Below the pieces are notes generated by a model. The model did not search any database. It was given only the letters and a program-made list of their open reading frames with translations, and was not told where the DNA came from. From Rebecca billardiae RCC1528 (Eukaryota; Haptophyta): a DNA stretch of 64,000 nt. Shown here one piece after another: positions 43,773 through 54,039 of the stretch; positions within the stretch are counted from its first letter, which is position 1, and each line of letters opens with the position of its first letter. Location of the stretch: NCBI GenBank assembly GCA_965240325.2, contig OZ251223.1, positions 310,001 through 374,000 on the forward strand, in the 5' to 3' direction. A program made the translations under genes and the position numbers.

Positions 43773-44552
43773 ACAGGGGTCTCAACAATTAGCTGTATCT
43801 CTGTTTGTGCCACTGGACAGGCATGTGAGCACTTGATTGCCTGGCTAGATGTGGTCTAGCACAGCCCACTCCCTGACCATTCTGACGAGTGGGTGGCTGC
43901 TTGGCCAGCTCTCCATGCTGGGCTGTGGTGCCATCCAGAGTGCGCATGTGCAGCAGCCCAGGTGGGTGCAGCGAGGGGTGCGGCAGGCAGCAGTGGGTGG
44001 TCAGCTTGAAAATCCATGCAGGCCAGCCACCAGCAGCTGGGCTGCAGAGCTCTTGGCTGCACCAGCCCCACTCCAGCCCCCTCAAGTCGGGTGGCTGGCC
44101 ACCCTCGGGGTGTGTCAGCGGGTGCTGCTGCTGGCCTCCCAGTGCAGGGGAGCTGACCCGACAGGTCCTTGCGCAGGTGGGGGTGCGGGATTGGGCACTG
44201 TGCCACAGCAGCTGCATCCCATGAGCTCCCCCCCAGGTGGCATGCAGCCCACCCTAGGGGGTACCAGATCCACTGCCAAGCACAATTTAGGCCTGGCCTG
44301 TGTGGGCACACGGCCCGCGACCAGTGACGACAAGCCTGCGGCAGGATCTGGCCAGCTGCGACAGGCTGTACGCCTGCAGCCGTGTGACCTGCTGGTGTGC
44401 CCAACTCCAGCCCACGCGCGCTGGGGCTGACGCGCTGGGTCGAAACCGTCGTGCACGGGCCGTGGGGGCCGCCTGGGTCAGCCCAGGGGGGCAGGGTGAG
44501 CAGTGGCGTGCAGCTCAGTCAGAATGTGACGTTTAATTGTTGAGACCCCTGT
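43773..44552 (+). repeat. 780-bp unit, copy B
   Basis: Same orientation as copy A and apparently identical to it. Followed at 44,553 by TACTTGTGTCAGG, which resumes the interrupted box array of the host element. Confidence 0.9.
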
Positions 44553-44679
44553 ACTTGTGTCAGGTGTATTGCCGTGGATGATGGCCCAATACTTTGTCCA
44601 GCTGTATTGCCGTCGCGTAGTGTGGGTCAGTTGTGTTGCCGTTTGCGCATCTTTGATTCAGGTTTGTTGCCGCGATCGC

Positions 44680-45838
44680 CCACGCGCTGATGATGGCGCT
44701 GGCGCCCACGCGTCGCCGGCGTGCGCGGCGTGCCCTTGAGCAGGCCTAGCTGATCCCAGGCCAGAAGAGTGACGTTCAACGACGACGATCTCTGCCGGGG
44801 TAGCGCCGTGTTCCTCGACATCATCAAGCCGAACGACGAGCTGAACCGTGGACCGGAATCTGCACAAACGCTTCCGCATGCGCGCGCAGTGCAACACGCG
44901 CGTGCACCTCGGGCTACTCGCCGTCTACGCGGAGACGGGCGAGAATCCGTCGCGACTTCTATTGAATCGGCGTTGCTCCGTGCTCACTTCGACTCCGGGA
45001 CCGTCAAGCGCGCAGTCGATGACATTGCGACGGCAGCGCATGCAGGTGCATGCGTGAAGCAGGGTGAGTGAGCGTGAGTTGCCGCGCCCCAATTCGCGGG
45101 AGTCGAACGTGCACGACGGGCGTGTGCTCTTCAACGGCCTCAAGGAGCTTGACTAACGCGACGCGCGTCCCCCTCACTGCCTGCCATCGACTGTCATTCA
45201 CACCGTGGCGATCAACCAACGCGCGTCGCTCTCGCTCGTGCAACACTGCTGGCGCGTGCCTTTTTGCGATTGTCATCACTCCAACAGCAGACCGCCCTGT
45301 GGTCAACCGTGTGCAGGTGGCTGACCGTGCGCCAGTCGCACTCGTCAACGCAGGCTGATTGGCCCGTGGAGGAGGAAGTCCAAGGCGTACTGCCAGCTGG
45401 GACACAACGCACCGACCGGCGGGCGGTGCGCCGCGCGCGCCTCGACGAGCCAGCAAGCAGGCGGGGCAGGCGACGCTTCCTGCTGCTGCTGGAACCCGAG
45501 TGGCAGGCTTGGCGAGCGCGGTCGCAGCTTGAGGCGGCGCGTGCAGCGGCACGGGACGCGATGCGATGCGGCTCACATGGCCGCTGAAGTAGCAGCAGTC
45601 CCGATGGCGCTGGCGGCCGGCCGCCGGCGGGCGGCAAGCGCGACGGCGACGGGAAGCGCCGACTGCTACTGGAAGTCAAGATGAGCTACGCAGGCCGCAT
45701 GATGATGGCATGTCGGTTGGTTGCAGTCGCGTATCCTGCATGCCGCGCGCAGGCAGTCGCAGCTCTGCACGCACGCGCACACGGGCTGCGCGAGTCTCTT
45801 GTCTGAGTGCGAGTCGTGCCCCAGCCACCAGCTGCTGG
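44680..45838. other. Interior of the 1.7-kb TIR element, no intact gene
   Basis: Contains coding-like fragments in shifting plus-strand frames, e.g. TFNDDDLCRGSAVFLDIIKP near 44,770, HFDSGTVKRAVDDIATAAHA near 44,990 and RESNVHDGRVLFNGLKELD ending near 45,155. They could be remains of a gene or short exons. I do not recognise a transposase. Confidence 0.4.
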
Positions 45839-46118
45839 CGGCAATACATCTGACACATAGTTATGGAAAGGGCAATATTTCTGAGCAGACTATGTTCAAG
45901 CTAGAAAACGGCCATATTCGTGAACCAAGTAGTGTGAAAGGGTCATTGGTTTGAAACCAGTATTTGAGGGGCAATATTGTTGGCACACTATCCAAAAGCG
46001 GCAATATTCTTGACCCATACTACTGAAAACGGCAATACAACTGACCACGGTAGTCATAACGTGCTTTTGGCAATACAACTGACCACACTATCCAAAGCGG
46101 CAATACAACTGACGTCGA

Positions 46119-46121
<3 letters not shown>

Positions 46122-46182
<61 letters not shown>
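46122..46182. repeat. (TA)n microsatellite
   Basis: About 60 bases of TA with one TG interruption, immediately right of the TIR element end. Confidence 0.97.
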
Positions 46183-46184
46183 CA

Positions 46185-47913
46185 TGTCTAGCCGTCCTCG
46201 TGAACGCCGACGCCAACTGCTGGCCGAAGGTGGGCACGCCGCCTGGCATGTCGATGCCGAGGCGGCTGCGTGTGTTCCTACTTGGCGAGCGGCAGCAGAT
46301 GCGGTGGGCATGCCGCTCGCCGTCGACGAGACGCGGTGCGTGAGTGATCCCGCGCGGACGTCCGCTGACGGAAGGCTGAGCGCCTGCGGACTCGTCGACT
46401 GAACCTCCACCTGACCGCCCGGGAGCAGCACTGCTGGGGACCTAACCTGAAAAACCCAATCGTGTTGGGAGGCAGGGGGTCACATGAGCCCTAAGTGCAG
46501 CGCCGCAAGACCGGGCGGTCGGACGGCGGGTGTTGTGATCCCGCCGCCCGAGCACCAGACCAACGGGCCCTGGGTGGGCGGGTTGCCGAAAGATGTTGGT
46601 CGGTGCACGCGACGCGCCACCCGCGTGCGAGCCGCCGCCGCCGGCGACGCAGGACGAGCTTGGCTGGAGCCATCTCGCACGCCGCGCCTGGCGAAGCAGG
46701 CGGCAGAGGCCGGCGCCGGAAATCGATCTCCTGGGCGGCAGAACAACCCGGACAGACTGTTTGTCCGGGAGCAGCGCCCTTTGAGGCGATGGTCTGGTAG
46801 AGGGCGATGTGGCTGATGAGCGGCGCTGGCGCCCGGCGTTCTTGTCGTCCTCTTAGACAATCAGTTATTGTACCAATAACCCCACGTCTAGCCGTCCTCG
46901 TGAACGCCGACGCCAACTGCTGGCCGAAGGTGGGCACGCCGCCTGGCATGTCGATGCCGAGGCGGCTGCGTGTGTTCCTACTCAGTGGGATTTACGTGTC
47001 CTCATGCCTTGGCGAGCGGCAGCAGATGCGGTGGGCATGCCGCTCGCCGTCGACGAGACGCGGTGCGTGAGTGATCCCGTTTCATGGTGTGTTGGGGAGC
47101 ACCGCGTGGAGGAGAATCCCATTGAGTGATGGGAAGGAAAGGGGGCAAGGCACGTGTGAGTCGCGCACGCACGAGGGCCGGCCAGCGGGGGCTGGGCAGG
47201 TGGGGCAGTGCGAGTGAGACGGAACCCGAATAGGAGAGATAGCAGGCAGCCGGCCCCGAGGCGCGGCGCTGCGGAAGCAGGAGAAGGCTAGACGGCCTTT
47301 GCGGATGCTGTGAATGGCCCGCGGGTGCGCACGGGGCCCGGCGCGCGGTGTGCCGCCAGCGGTCCTTGTGTAGGAGCCGGCTGGCGTTGGCACCGGGGCG
47401 ATCCCGAGGCAGGGCGGGAGAGATGGAGCAGCGATCCGCGTGGGGGCGCACCCACGGAGGAGGAGGCATGTGGCGAAGAGGGAACGGTGCGATCGGGGCG
47501 GGTGCGGAAGAGCCACAGGGTGCGCACGCACACAGAGAGAGAAGAGGCGGTGGCCCGAAGCGCGAGGGGGCGCGATGCGGAGCGTTGCTTACCGCCGAGT
47601 TGCCGAAAGATGTTGGTCGGTGCACGCGACGCGCCACCCGCGTGCGAGCCGCCGCCGCCGGCGACGCAGGACGAGCTTGGCTGGAGCCATCTCGCACGCC
47701 GCGCCTGGCGAAGCAGGCGGCAGAGGCCGGCGCCGGAAACCGATCTCCTGCGGGCGGCAGAAAGAACAACCCGGACAGACTGTTTGTCCGGGAGCAGCGC
47801 CCTTTGAGTTTGAGGCGATGGTCTGGTAGAGGGCGATGTGGCTGATGAGCGGCGCTGGCGCCCGGCGTTCTTGTCGTCCTCTTAGACAATCAGTTATTGT
47901 ACCAATAACCCCA
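46185..47913 (+). repeat. Duplicated cassette with constant ends and different cores
   Basis: Cassette A is 46,185-46,885 and cassette B 46,886-47,913. Both start GTCTAGCCGTCCTCGTGAAC and share about 170 bases (B has a 25-base insertion near 46,982). Both end with a shared ~300 bases from TTGCCGAAAGATGTTGGTCG to TACCAATAACCCCAC. The middles differ: about 230 bases in A and 520 in B. Frames inside are Ala/Arg-rich and not convincing. Confidence 0.85.
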
Positions 47914-47915
47914 CA

Positions 47916-47941
47916 TACATATATATATATATATATATATT
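47916..47941. repeat. (TA)n microsatellite
   Basis: Short TA tract directly after cassette B, mirroring the tract before cassette A. Confidence 0.95.
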
Positions 47942-48082
47942 GTGTCGATCTGACTGAGTTGTGTCACAGTCTTACAATGTCTGTCTGTGAATCCCCTGCC
48001 GCGGCCGGAAAGGCGGGCCACTGAACCGCCCGCCAAACGCGGGCGGCCGGCCCGGCGATATACGACTGCTTTAACCGCCTGA

Positions 48083-48717
48083 TGATTTAACGACACAGCC
48101 CACAGGTAGGACGGTGCAGGTCTCCTGATTCGTCGTCGGCAGTGCCCGATCGTCGACACGAAGTCGGCCGGCCCGGCGTCGCGTTGGTGATCATGGCAGA
48201 GCCGATAGCCTGAACCGCGATCGAATGGCTTGAGCGCGCGGCCTTGAGCTGCTGGAGCGCGATCCACCTGCGCTGCGCGGCTCGCATGGACCTGCTGTGC
48301 CCCCGAGGGTGCAGGTCCGGATGTCAGACTCTCAGCCGCCGGGCCCTGGCGGCGGGTGGTCCAGGCTCCAGCGGTGATGTAGTCGTCCCCGTGTGCCCTG
48401 CGCGGCCACGTGCGCGCTTGCCGCTAGCTAGCTCTGCTCAGCTGTGGCTTGCTGGCGGGGGCTGGCGCTGCTGCGGCGTGCCGGGTACGCTTGGCGCTTT
48501 GCCCACGACTGCTGCGCATCCTCGTACTCATTCTATGATTTAACGACACAGGTAGGACGACGCGGGTCTCCTGATTCGTCGGCGGCAGTGCCCGATCGTC
48601 GACACGAAGTCGGCGTTGGTGGCAGAGCATAGCCTGCACCGCGATCGGATTGCTTGAGCGCGGCCTTGAGCTGCTGGAGCGCGATCCACCTGCGCTGCGC
48701 GGCTCGCATGGCCCTGT
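48083..48717 (+). repeat. ~200-bp duplication separated by a 230-bp spacer
   Basis: Copies at about 48,085-48,293 and 48,537-48,713 share TGATTTAACGACACAG, GTGCCCGATCGTCGACACGA and CTTGAGCTGCTGGAGCGCGA with small indels. No coding role seen. Confidence 0.88.
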
Positions 48718-49424
48718 AGTGTACCATTGACCCCTCTTTAGGCTACGAATTATTCTTGAGAATTTGTAAGCAGAATCCTCGTCATTAATTATGATTTATG
48801 GTTCAAGATAGAATAATGAATCCCGAGGTTGGGCAGTCAGGATCTCCGCCGCACTGGTGGGTAGGATCAAGGGGGTTCAATCGTTCAGTAGGATAACATC
48901 CTGCCCGCCCGCCGAGGCGGGCAGGATCTCTCCCGGTCTTTCGCCGCTGACAAAACTTTCGGAAACCAAAGTCGCGCGGGCGGACCCGGTCTTCCCGCCC
49001 GGAGCCGCGAGGGACGCGCGGGGCGCTGGCCGTGGCGCTCCGAAGGGCAGTCGCTTGCGACCTCGCTATGCGGCGTCTGCGCAAGGTTGCTCGGGCCGTC
49101 CTGCCATCCCGCATCGCCTTCGCGCGTGGTGTCGTAGTAGTACGTAACAAGGTCACGCCCAACGGTGGCGTCGTGGTGTCGTCTCACAGCGTCTCACGTC
49201 CCGCGGTGCCTCTCGAGCGACTCACTGCGCTGGTTCCGAGGGCTGGTTGCTTGCTGGTTGTCGTGAAGCCAGATACATGACGAGCACGACGGCAACAATG
49301 GAAACGACGCTGACGCACGCGTGCTAAGCACGCGACGCAGCTGGGCCGCGCCTCATGCGGGTGCATCGTGGGCGCCCTCGCACAGCGGGGCCGCGATGGG
49401 GCCCCACGACGGTTCGGTTTTTCC
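48718..49424. other. Intergenic with a 12-bp-stem hairpin
   Basis: No supported gene. ATCCTGCCCGCC ... GGCGGGCAGGAT forms a hairpin at about 48,896-48,925 without a T-tract. The first 100 bases are locally AT-rich. Confidence 0.55.
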
Positions 49425-50997
49425 GGATTGAAAGAAATATTAATAAGGGCTAAGGCGAGATCGATGAAGTCGGCGTTGGGTGGAGAGAAGCGGGCAATTA
49501 TCCATTCGATCGAACCGGTTTGGAGTTTACAGTTTACTAAGAATAAGAGACGCACACAGCTCAGGCAGGCGAGATTGACGCCCGCCAACTGTCACCGCCC
49601 ATGAAGCCGTCGCCGATGGTAGCGCCGCCGGAAAAATTCGTTCAGCCGTCCGCCTGCGAGGCCTGGACGAGGGCTGCGGCCGCCTCGCGGCGCGCCAGCG
49701 CCCGTCGTCCTCGCCCCACCGTCGTCCACAAAACGTCGTCGTCCGAACTCGCCGACTGGGCGCCGATGCGACAGCGCGCCGACAGGATGAGGATGTAGTA
49801 GGGAATGTAGAGCCCCACTGCCCCGGCCCACGCAGCTGATGCGCCAGCAAACCCTGCTCCGGGCAACAGAACCCTGCCGCCGGCTTTGAGGCCGACACGC
49901 CACACTGGGGCACATATCACCTGAGGGCCAGGCCTTCTGTGTGATAAGCTACCCCAGTCATGCCGCTTGATACACGCCTTCCCCAACCGACAGTGGGGCT
50001 CTACATTCCCTACTACATCCTCATCCTGTCGGCGCGCTGTCGCATCGGCGCCCAGTCGGCGAGTTCGGACGACGACGTTTTGTGGACGACGGTGGGGCGA
50101 GGACGACGGGCGCTGGCGCGCCGCGAGGCGGCCGCAGCCCTCGTCCAGGCCTCGCAGGCGGACGGCTGAACGAATTTTTCCGGCGGCGCTACCATCGGCG
50201 ACGGCTTCATGGGCGGTGACAGTTGGCGGGCGTCAATCTCGCCTGCCTGAGCTGTGTGCGTCTCTTATTCTTAGTAAACTGTATGGAGCGCTCGTTGGAA
50301 CTTGGCGGGGCTTGGAACTTGACACCGCATTTCCCAGCGAAGTGCCCCATCTCGGCGGGGCTGGCACGGTCGGCACACGCTCCTGAGCGCTCGCTTCGCG
50401 GTGCGGCAGGCCTTGGGCAGCCCAGACAGACATGCCGCGACCGAATTACCGGGCCATGCGCGCACCACACCCGCGCCACATGGCCTGCGCGCTGGACGAC
50501 TGAGAGGCAACGCCGAACCACTGCATTCCACTGCCCCGCATGCACCCCAAGTCACCTTCAGAGGGCGTCGACGAGCGCAGAGCGGGTGCGTGGGAGTTCG
50601 ACCAGCTCGTGTACCTTCTTGCTAGCACCAGCGGCGAGGTCGCAAGCCGAACCTTGACCAGCCGTGGAACTTGAGCTGGTCGGCAGCAAAACCACCGTTT
50701 AACCCGGATCAAGTTAGCAGCGTGCGAGGAGGAGGCGCGGTGCGCGTCCGCGGCTGGCGAGAGGCGTCCGGACCGTGCCGTTCTCGGCCGCGCCCGCGCG
50801 CTTCCCGCCGCCGCGGGCCCCGTGTACGCCCGTCGTCGCCCTCGCCGCGCGGGCGCCAAACCGGCGTCAAGTTCCAACGAACGCTCCATAAACTCCAAAC
50901 CGGTTCGATCGAATGGATAATTGCGCACCCGCTTCTCTCCACCCAACGCCGACTTCATCGATCTCGCCTTAGCCCTTATTAATATTTCTTTCAATCC
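49425..50997. mobile_element. Fold-back element with nested inverted arms
   Basis: Outer inverted arms lie at 49,425-49,529 and 50,889-50,997 (GGATTGAAAGAAATATTAAT and complement, with a 4-base indel). Inside, 49,528-49,820 is an inverted copy of 49,991-50,283: both arms are 293 bases and look identical, separated by 170 bases. The 50,284-50,300 stretch (TGGAGCGCTCGTTGGAACTTG) is also inverted near 50,870-50,888. The inner arm edge shares a ~48-base block with the GT47/polycystin-like intergenic region (18,236-18,283). No transposase. The right outer arm ends one base before the ATG of the next gene. Confidence 0.85.
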
Positions 50998-53900
50998 ATG
51001 GCGCGCCCGGTCATCACCCACGTCGTGCTGGCTCTGCTAGCGGCCGATGCGACGGCGACAGATCGCGGGTCCGAGCGGCTCGGCGCTCTGCGCGCGCGGG
51101 TGGAGGGCATATGGAACTCCACTGTGGGCACCGTCGCGATCAAGGCTGCGAGCCCGGGCGCATGGCCGGCAACGGCGCCGATCCCGCGACCAGCGTCCAT
51201 GCCCGCATCTGCGAGCAGCACATGCGCGAGCCCCCGGCTTTGGGTGATGATGTCCGGCCACTACCGCTCGTTCTGGCTGACGCAGCACATGCTTGCCTAC
51301 ATCACCGACCGCGCGACCGACGGGTGCTTCTTTGTGGGCGGCTTCTTCAACGACGAGCTCGACAAGCACGCAAGGCTGTCGGGCGAGTGGCAGGCGCGGA
51401 TGCGCGGCGCGGGGTACAGCGGGCCCTCCATGGCGGTCGACGCGCTGCTCGCGGACAACCCGTTCGGCGGGCGGCTGGCGTACGCGGTCGCCGCTCGCAC
51501 CGGTGCACTGGCCGCCTACCCCGACTGCATCACGCTCGGCTGGCACGGCGCGTGGGCGGTGCTTGAGTGGGCGGCCGCGACGCTGCACGGCCTGGCTCCG
51601 GACCCGAGGGCCCTCGTCTGGCGCACCCGGCCCGACTTTGTGCACGAGGTGCCGTTCAGCCTCGGCCGGCTCGAGGCGTACGTCGCCGCTGGCCACCTGC
51701 GGCACGTCGTGCTCGGCGGCGCGGGCACCATGAGGCAGGGAGATTTGTATCTTGTGAGTACGTGGGCGGTGTTCAGGGATGACATCGCACAGCCGATCGA
51801 GCTGGCGGCGGCCGCGCTGCCCAGGCCGCCGCGCGACGCGTCGGCGCTCCCGCGCGCTGAACGCGCACGTCTGCTCTTCTGGTGGAACCTCGGCCTCGTG
51901 AACGGCTGGGGCCGAGGGCGTTCAGTGCGCGCGCGCGGGCCGTGGCCTGGCTTTGAGCAGCTGCTGCGGCGCGGCGGGTGCGCGTGCCCTGACGGCGGCG
52001 CGCATTGTGCCCGGCCGTCGTGCCTCGTGCGCGTGCTCGAGGCGGACAACGTGCCAACCCAGCTCATGATCCTCCGCGCGCGCTGGGCGGTCCATTCGGA
52101 TCCGCGCACGTGGCGCAACGTGAGCCGCGTGTGGGCGCGATCGGCTATCGAGCTGGGCAGCGCTGTGCGCGTGTACTGCCCCGCAACCGATCCGCGCGAG
52201 GCTACGCGCAGCAAGGGGTTGCGGCAGCGGTGGTTCAGCTACGCGTACCAGGCCGAGCCCTTCTACGCGCGCGACGCCAATTTCGGCACGTGCTGCGGCG
52301 CCGGCTTCTACCGCCGGCGCACGACGACTGCGCTCTCGCCCGAGCTGGTCGGCGAGGCGGGCGAGCGCGCATCGCTGCACGTGTGTGGCGCGGACAACGA
52401 GCTGAGCGCGAACGGGGAGGGCGGGTTTGGAGTCGCGCCGATGGACTGGGCTGCACTGGACGTGTGGGAGCCCACCGCGTTCAAGGGCGGCGAGCGATGC
52501 CCGAGCCTGGCGTGCGCGATCGGTGCGGCCGGCGGGCACGCACCGCGCGCCTCTGCAGCCGCCGTCACGCGCAACGTGACCTCTCGGCCGCAGCGGCTTG
52601 CTCAGCGTGCGCGCGGGACGGGCGCTCATCTGGCCGGCGCGTTGGGCGCGCCGCGCGCCAGCACAGCGCGCGCCAACGCCGCGCAGGGTGCTCGCCCGCC
52701 GCCTAGCCCGCCGATCACCGACGCCGAGCGCTGGGCGCCCGACTTCGCATCGCCACCAGGGCTAGACAATGGGCCGGCCGTCGCGCGGCTGCGCCGCTGC
52801 TGGCTCGTCCTCGGCGTGATGAGCGTCGTCGAGCGCAAGGCGGGCTCAATCAGCAGGCATCCGCCTGCGCAGGGCTTCACGGCGGCGTTCAGGCGCGCGC
52901 AGATCCGGCGCACCTACGCCACGCTCGCCCCCGATGGCGTGTGCGTCGTCTTCGTCCTCGGTCACGGCCGCGACCCCGCCGCGCCGCCTTCGTCCTCGGT
53001 CACGGCGCGGCAGGGTCGCGGCGTGACCGAGGACGAAGACGAATACCTCGCGGCCGTGCTCCGCGAGGCGCGCACGCACGAAGACATGGTGTGGCTCGAC
53101 GCGCCCGACTGGATTGTGTCACGCAAGGCGCTCACGTGGTTCGCAACGGCGGAGCGCCGGCTGCCCGACGCGCAGTTCATTGGCAAGGCGGACGACGACT
53201 CGTACGTGCAGCTCCAGCAGCTCGTCTCGGACCTGCGCGCGCTCGACACGAGCCGGACGGCGGGCCGCGCGCTCGTCGCACACGTGATTTTCATCGCCAG
53301 CTGGCAGGTGTGGCCGAACGCGACGTCCGCCGCGGAGGGCCGGCTGTGCGGCTTCGCGGGCGAGATGGACCAGAGCGGCCCGCTCCGCGTGCGCTTGATG
53401 GCCAGCAAGGTCTTCCGCAAGTGGTGCTACTCTCCCCCCAGGGAGTGGCTGCCCGCTCAGAACGTTCTCGGAAGTTTCCCCGCGCCGCTCGGCCCGCTGT
53501 ACCTGCTGAGCATGCCGCTGCTGCGCAGCGTGTTCGCGCAGCGCAACGTGCACGCCTTCGTGCGCACGCAGCGCTTCGAGGAAAATTCAATCGAGGACCT
53601 CGTCGTCGGCGGACACCTCATGCACAGGGGCGCGGCGCTCGCGCGGGCCAACTACACTGTGGGCGAGCTCACGTACACCAAGCTGGTGAATTACGACCAC
53701 CGGACAATGAAGCGCGGCGACCCTGTGAGAAAGGCCGGTTCGGGCACCTACGTCTACCCGACCAACTCGTCGTACGTCGTGCATAACATCAAGGCGCGCT
53801 CAACCGCCCTGTGGGACGCGGTCCACGCGCAGCTCAGCGCGACCGCGCAGCCGTGCTTTCCCCTCTTCGAGTTCATTTGGGACGCGCAGCGCAACGTGCT

Positions 53901-54039
53901 GGCGTACGCGAGCGCCGCGCAGCTCGCGCTGTGGGCGAGCTACTTCCGCCAGTGCGGGCCTTTCGGCTGCCACGTGCCGCACCGCGCGCACCGGCACGTG
54001 ACCAGGGCGGACGGCGAGCCGCTGCGCCTGCAATGCTAG
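50998..54039 (+). CDS. Two-domain Golgi glycosyltransferase with GT31-like C-terminus
   Basis: A 1,013-residue single-exon protein; the ATG at 50,998 begins a signal peptide or anchor (VITHVVLALLAADATATD). The N-terminal half (about 78-480) has a secreted, Cys-containing fold with LWVMMSGHYRSFWLTQHMLA, FVGGFFNDELDKHARLS, WRTRPDFVHEVPF and QGDLYLVSTWAVFRDD, a layout like other uncharacterised algal glycosyltransferases. A Pro/Arg linker follows (about 515-595). The C-terminal half resembles GT31 beta-1,3-galactosyl/GlcNAc transferases: CWLVLGVMSV, RRAQIRRTYATL, FIGKADDDSYVQLQQLVSDL with the metal-binding DDD at 732-734, GPLYLLSMPLLRSVF and ENSIEDLVVGGHLMHRG. Two catalytic domains in one chain would suit synthesis of a repeating glycan. 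Sugar specificity unknown. Confidence 0.84.
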   Translation: MARPVITHVVLALLAADATATDRGSERLGALRARVEGIWNSTVGTVAIKAASPGAWPATAPIPRPASMPASASSTCASPRLWVMMSGHYRSFWLTQHMLAYITDRATDGCFFVGGFFNDELDKHARLSGEWQARMRGAGYSGPSMAVDALLADNPFGGRLAYAVAARTGALAAYPDCITLGWHGAWAVLEWAAATLHGLAPDPRALVWRTRPDFVHEVPFSLGRLEAYVAAGHLRHVVLGGAGTMRQGDLYLVSTWAVFRDDIAQPIELAAAALPRPPRDASALPRAERARLLFWWNLGLVNGWGRGRSVRARGPWPGFEQLLRRGGCACPDGGAHCARPSCLVRVLEADNVPTQLMILRARWAVHSDPRTWRNVSRVWARSAIELGSAVRVYCPATDPREATRSKGLRQRWFSYAYQAEPFYARDANFGTCCGAGFYRRRTTTALSPELVGEAGERASLHVCGADNELSANGEGGFGVAPMDWAALDVWEPTAFKGGERCPSLACAIGAAGGHAPRASAAAVTRNVTSRPQRLAQRARGTGAHLAGALGAPRASTARANAAQGARPPPSPPITDAERWAPDFASPPGLDNGPAVARLRRCWLVLGVMSVVERKAGSISRHPPAQGFTAAFRRAQIRRTYATLAPDGVCVVFVLGHGRDPAAPPSSSVTARQGRGVTEDEDEYLAAVLREARTHEDMVWLDAPDWIVSRKALTWFATAERRLPDAQFIGKADDDSYVQLQQLVSDLRALDTSRTAGRALVAHVIFIASWQVWPNATSAAEGRLCGFAGEMDQSGPLRVRLMASKVFRKWCYSPPREWLPAQNVLGSFPAPLGPLYLLSMPLLRSVFAQRNVHAFVRTQRFEENSIEDLVVGGHLMHRGAALARANYTVGELTYTKLVNYDHRTMKRGDPVRKAGSGTYVYPTNSSYVVHNIKARSTALWDAVHAQLSATAQPCFPLFEFIWDAQRNVLAYASAAQLALWASYFRQCGPFGCHVPHRAHRHVTRADGEPLRLQC

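Larger units (their letters stand above)
41462..44552. mobile_element. Composite insertion: two identical 780-bp units flanking 1.5 kb
   Basis: Two direct 780-bp units (41,462-42,241 and 43,773-44,552) flank 42,242-43,772. Each unit is itself bounded by inverted CAGGGGTCTCAACAATTA / complement ends. Only the outer ends of the whole block are flanked by TA (GAATA-CAGGGG ... CCCCTG-TACTT); the two inner ends are not. This fits insertion of the whole 3.09 kb as one unit at a TA target inside the left box array of the larger element. Long terminal direct repeats also fit an LTR-like layout, but the ends are not TG..CA. Confidence 0.72.
41326..46115. mobile_element. TIR element with box-array ends, split by a nested insertion
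   Basis: The left 95 bases (from GTCACGTCAGCTGTATTGCC) match the reverse complement of the right end (46,021-46,115) at about 90%. Both ends are arrays of a 15-bp box, GTCAGTTGTATTGCC or its complement, spaced about 30-40 bases. Left boxes lie near 41,336, 41,369, 41,398 and 41,436, then resume at 44,560, 44,598, 44,627 and 44,658 after the nested insertion. Right boxes (eight, complement orientation) run from about 45,839 to 46,110. Without the insertion the element is about 1.7 kb. It sits between (GA)n and (TA)n tracts, which hides any target duplication. No transposase was recognised, so it looks non-autonomous or decayed. Confidence 0.78.
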
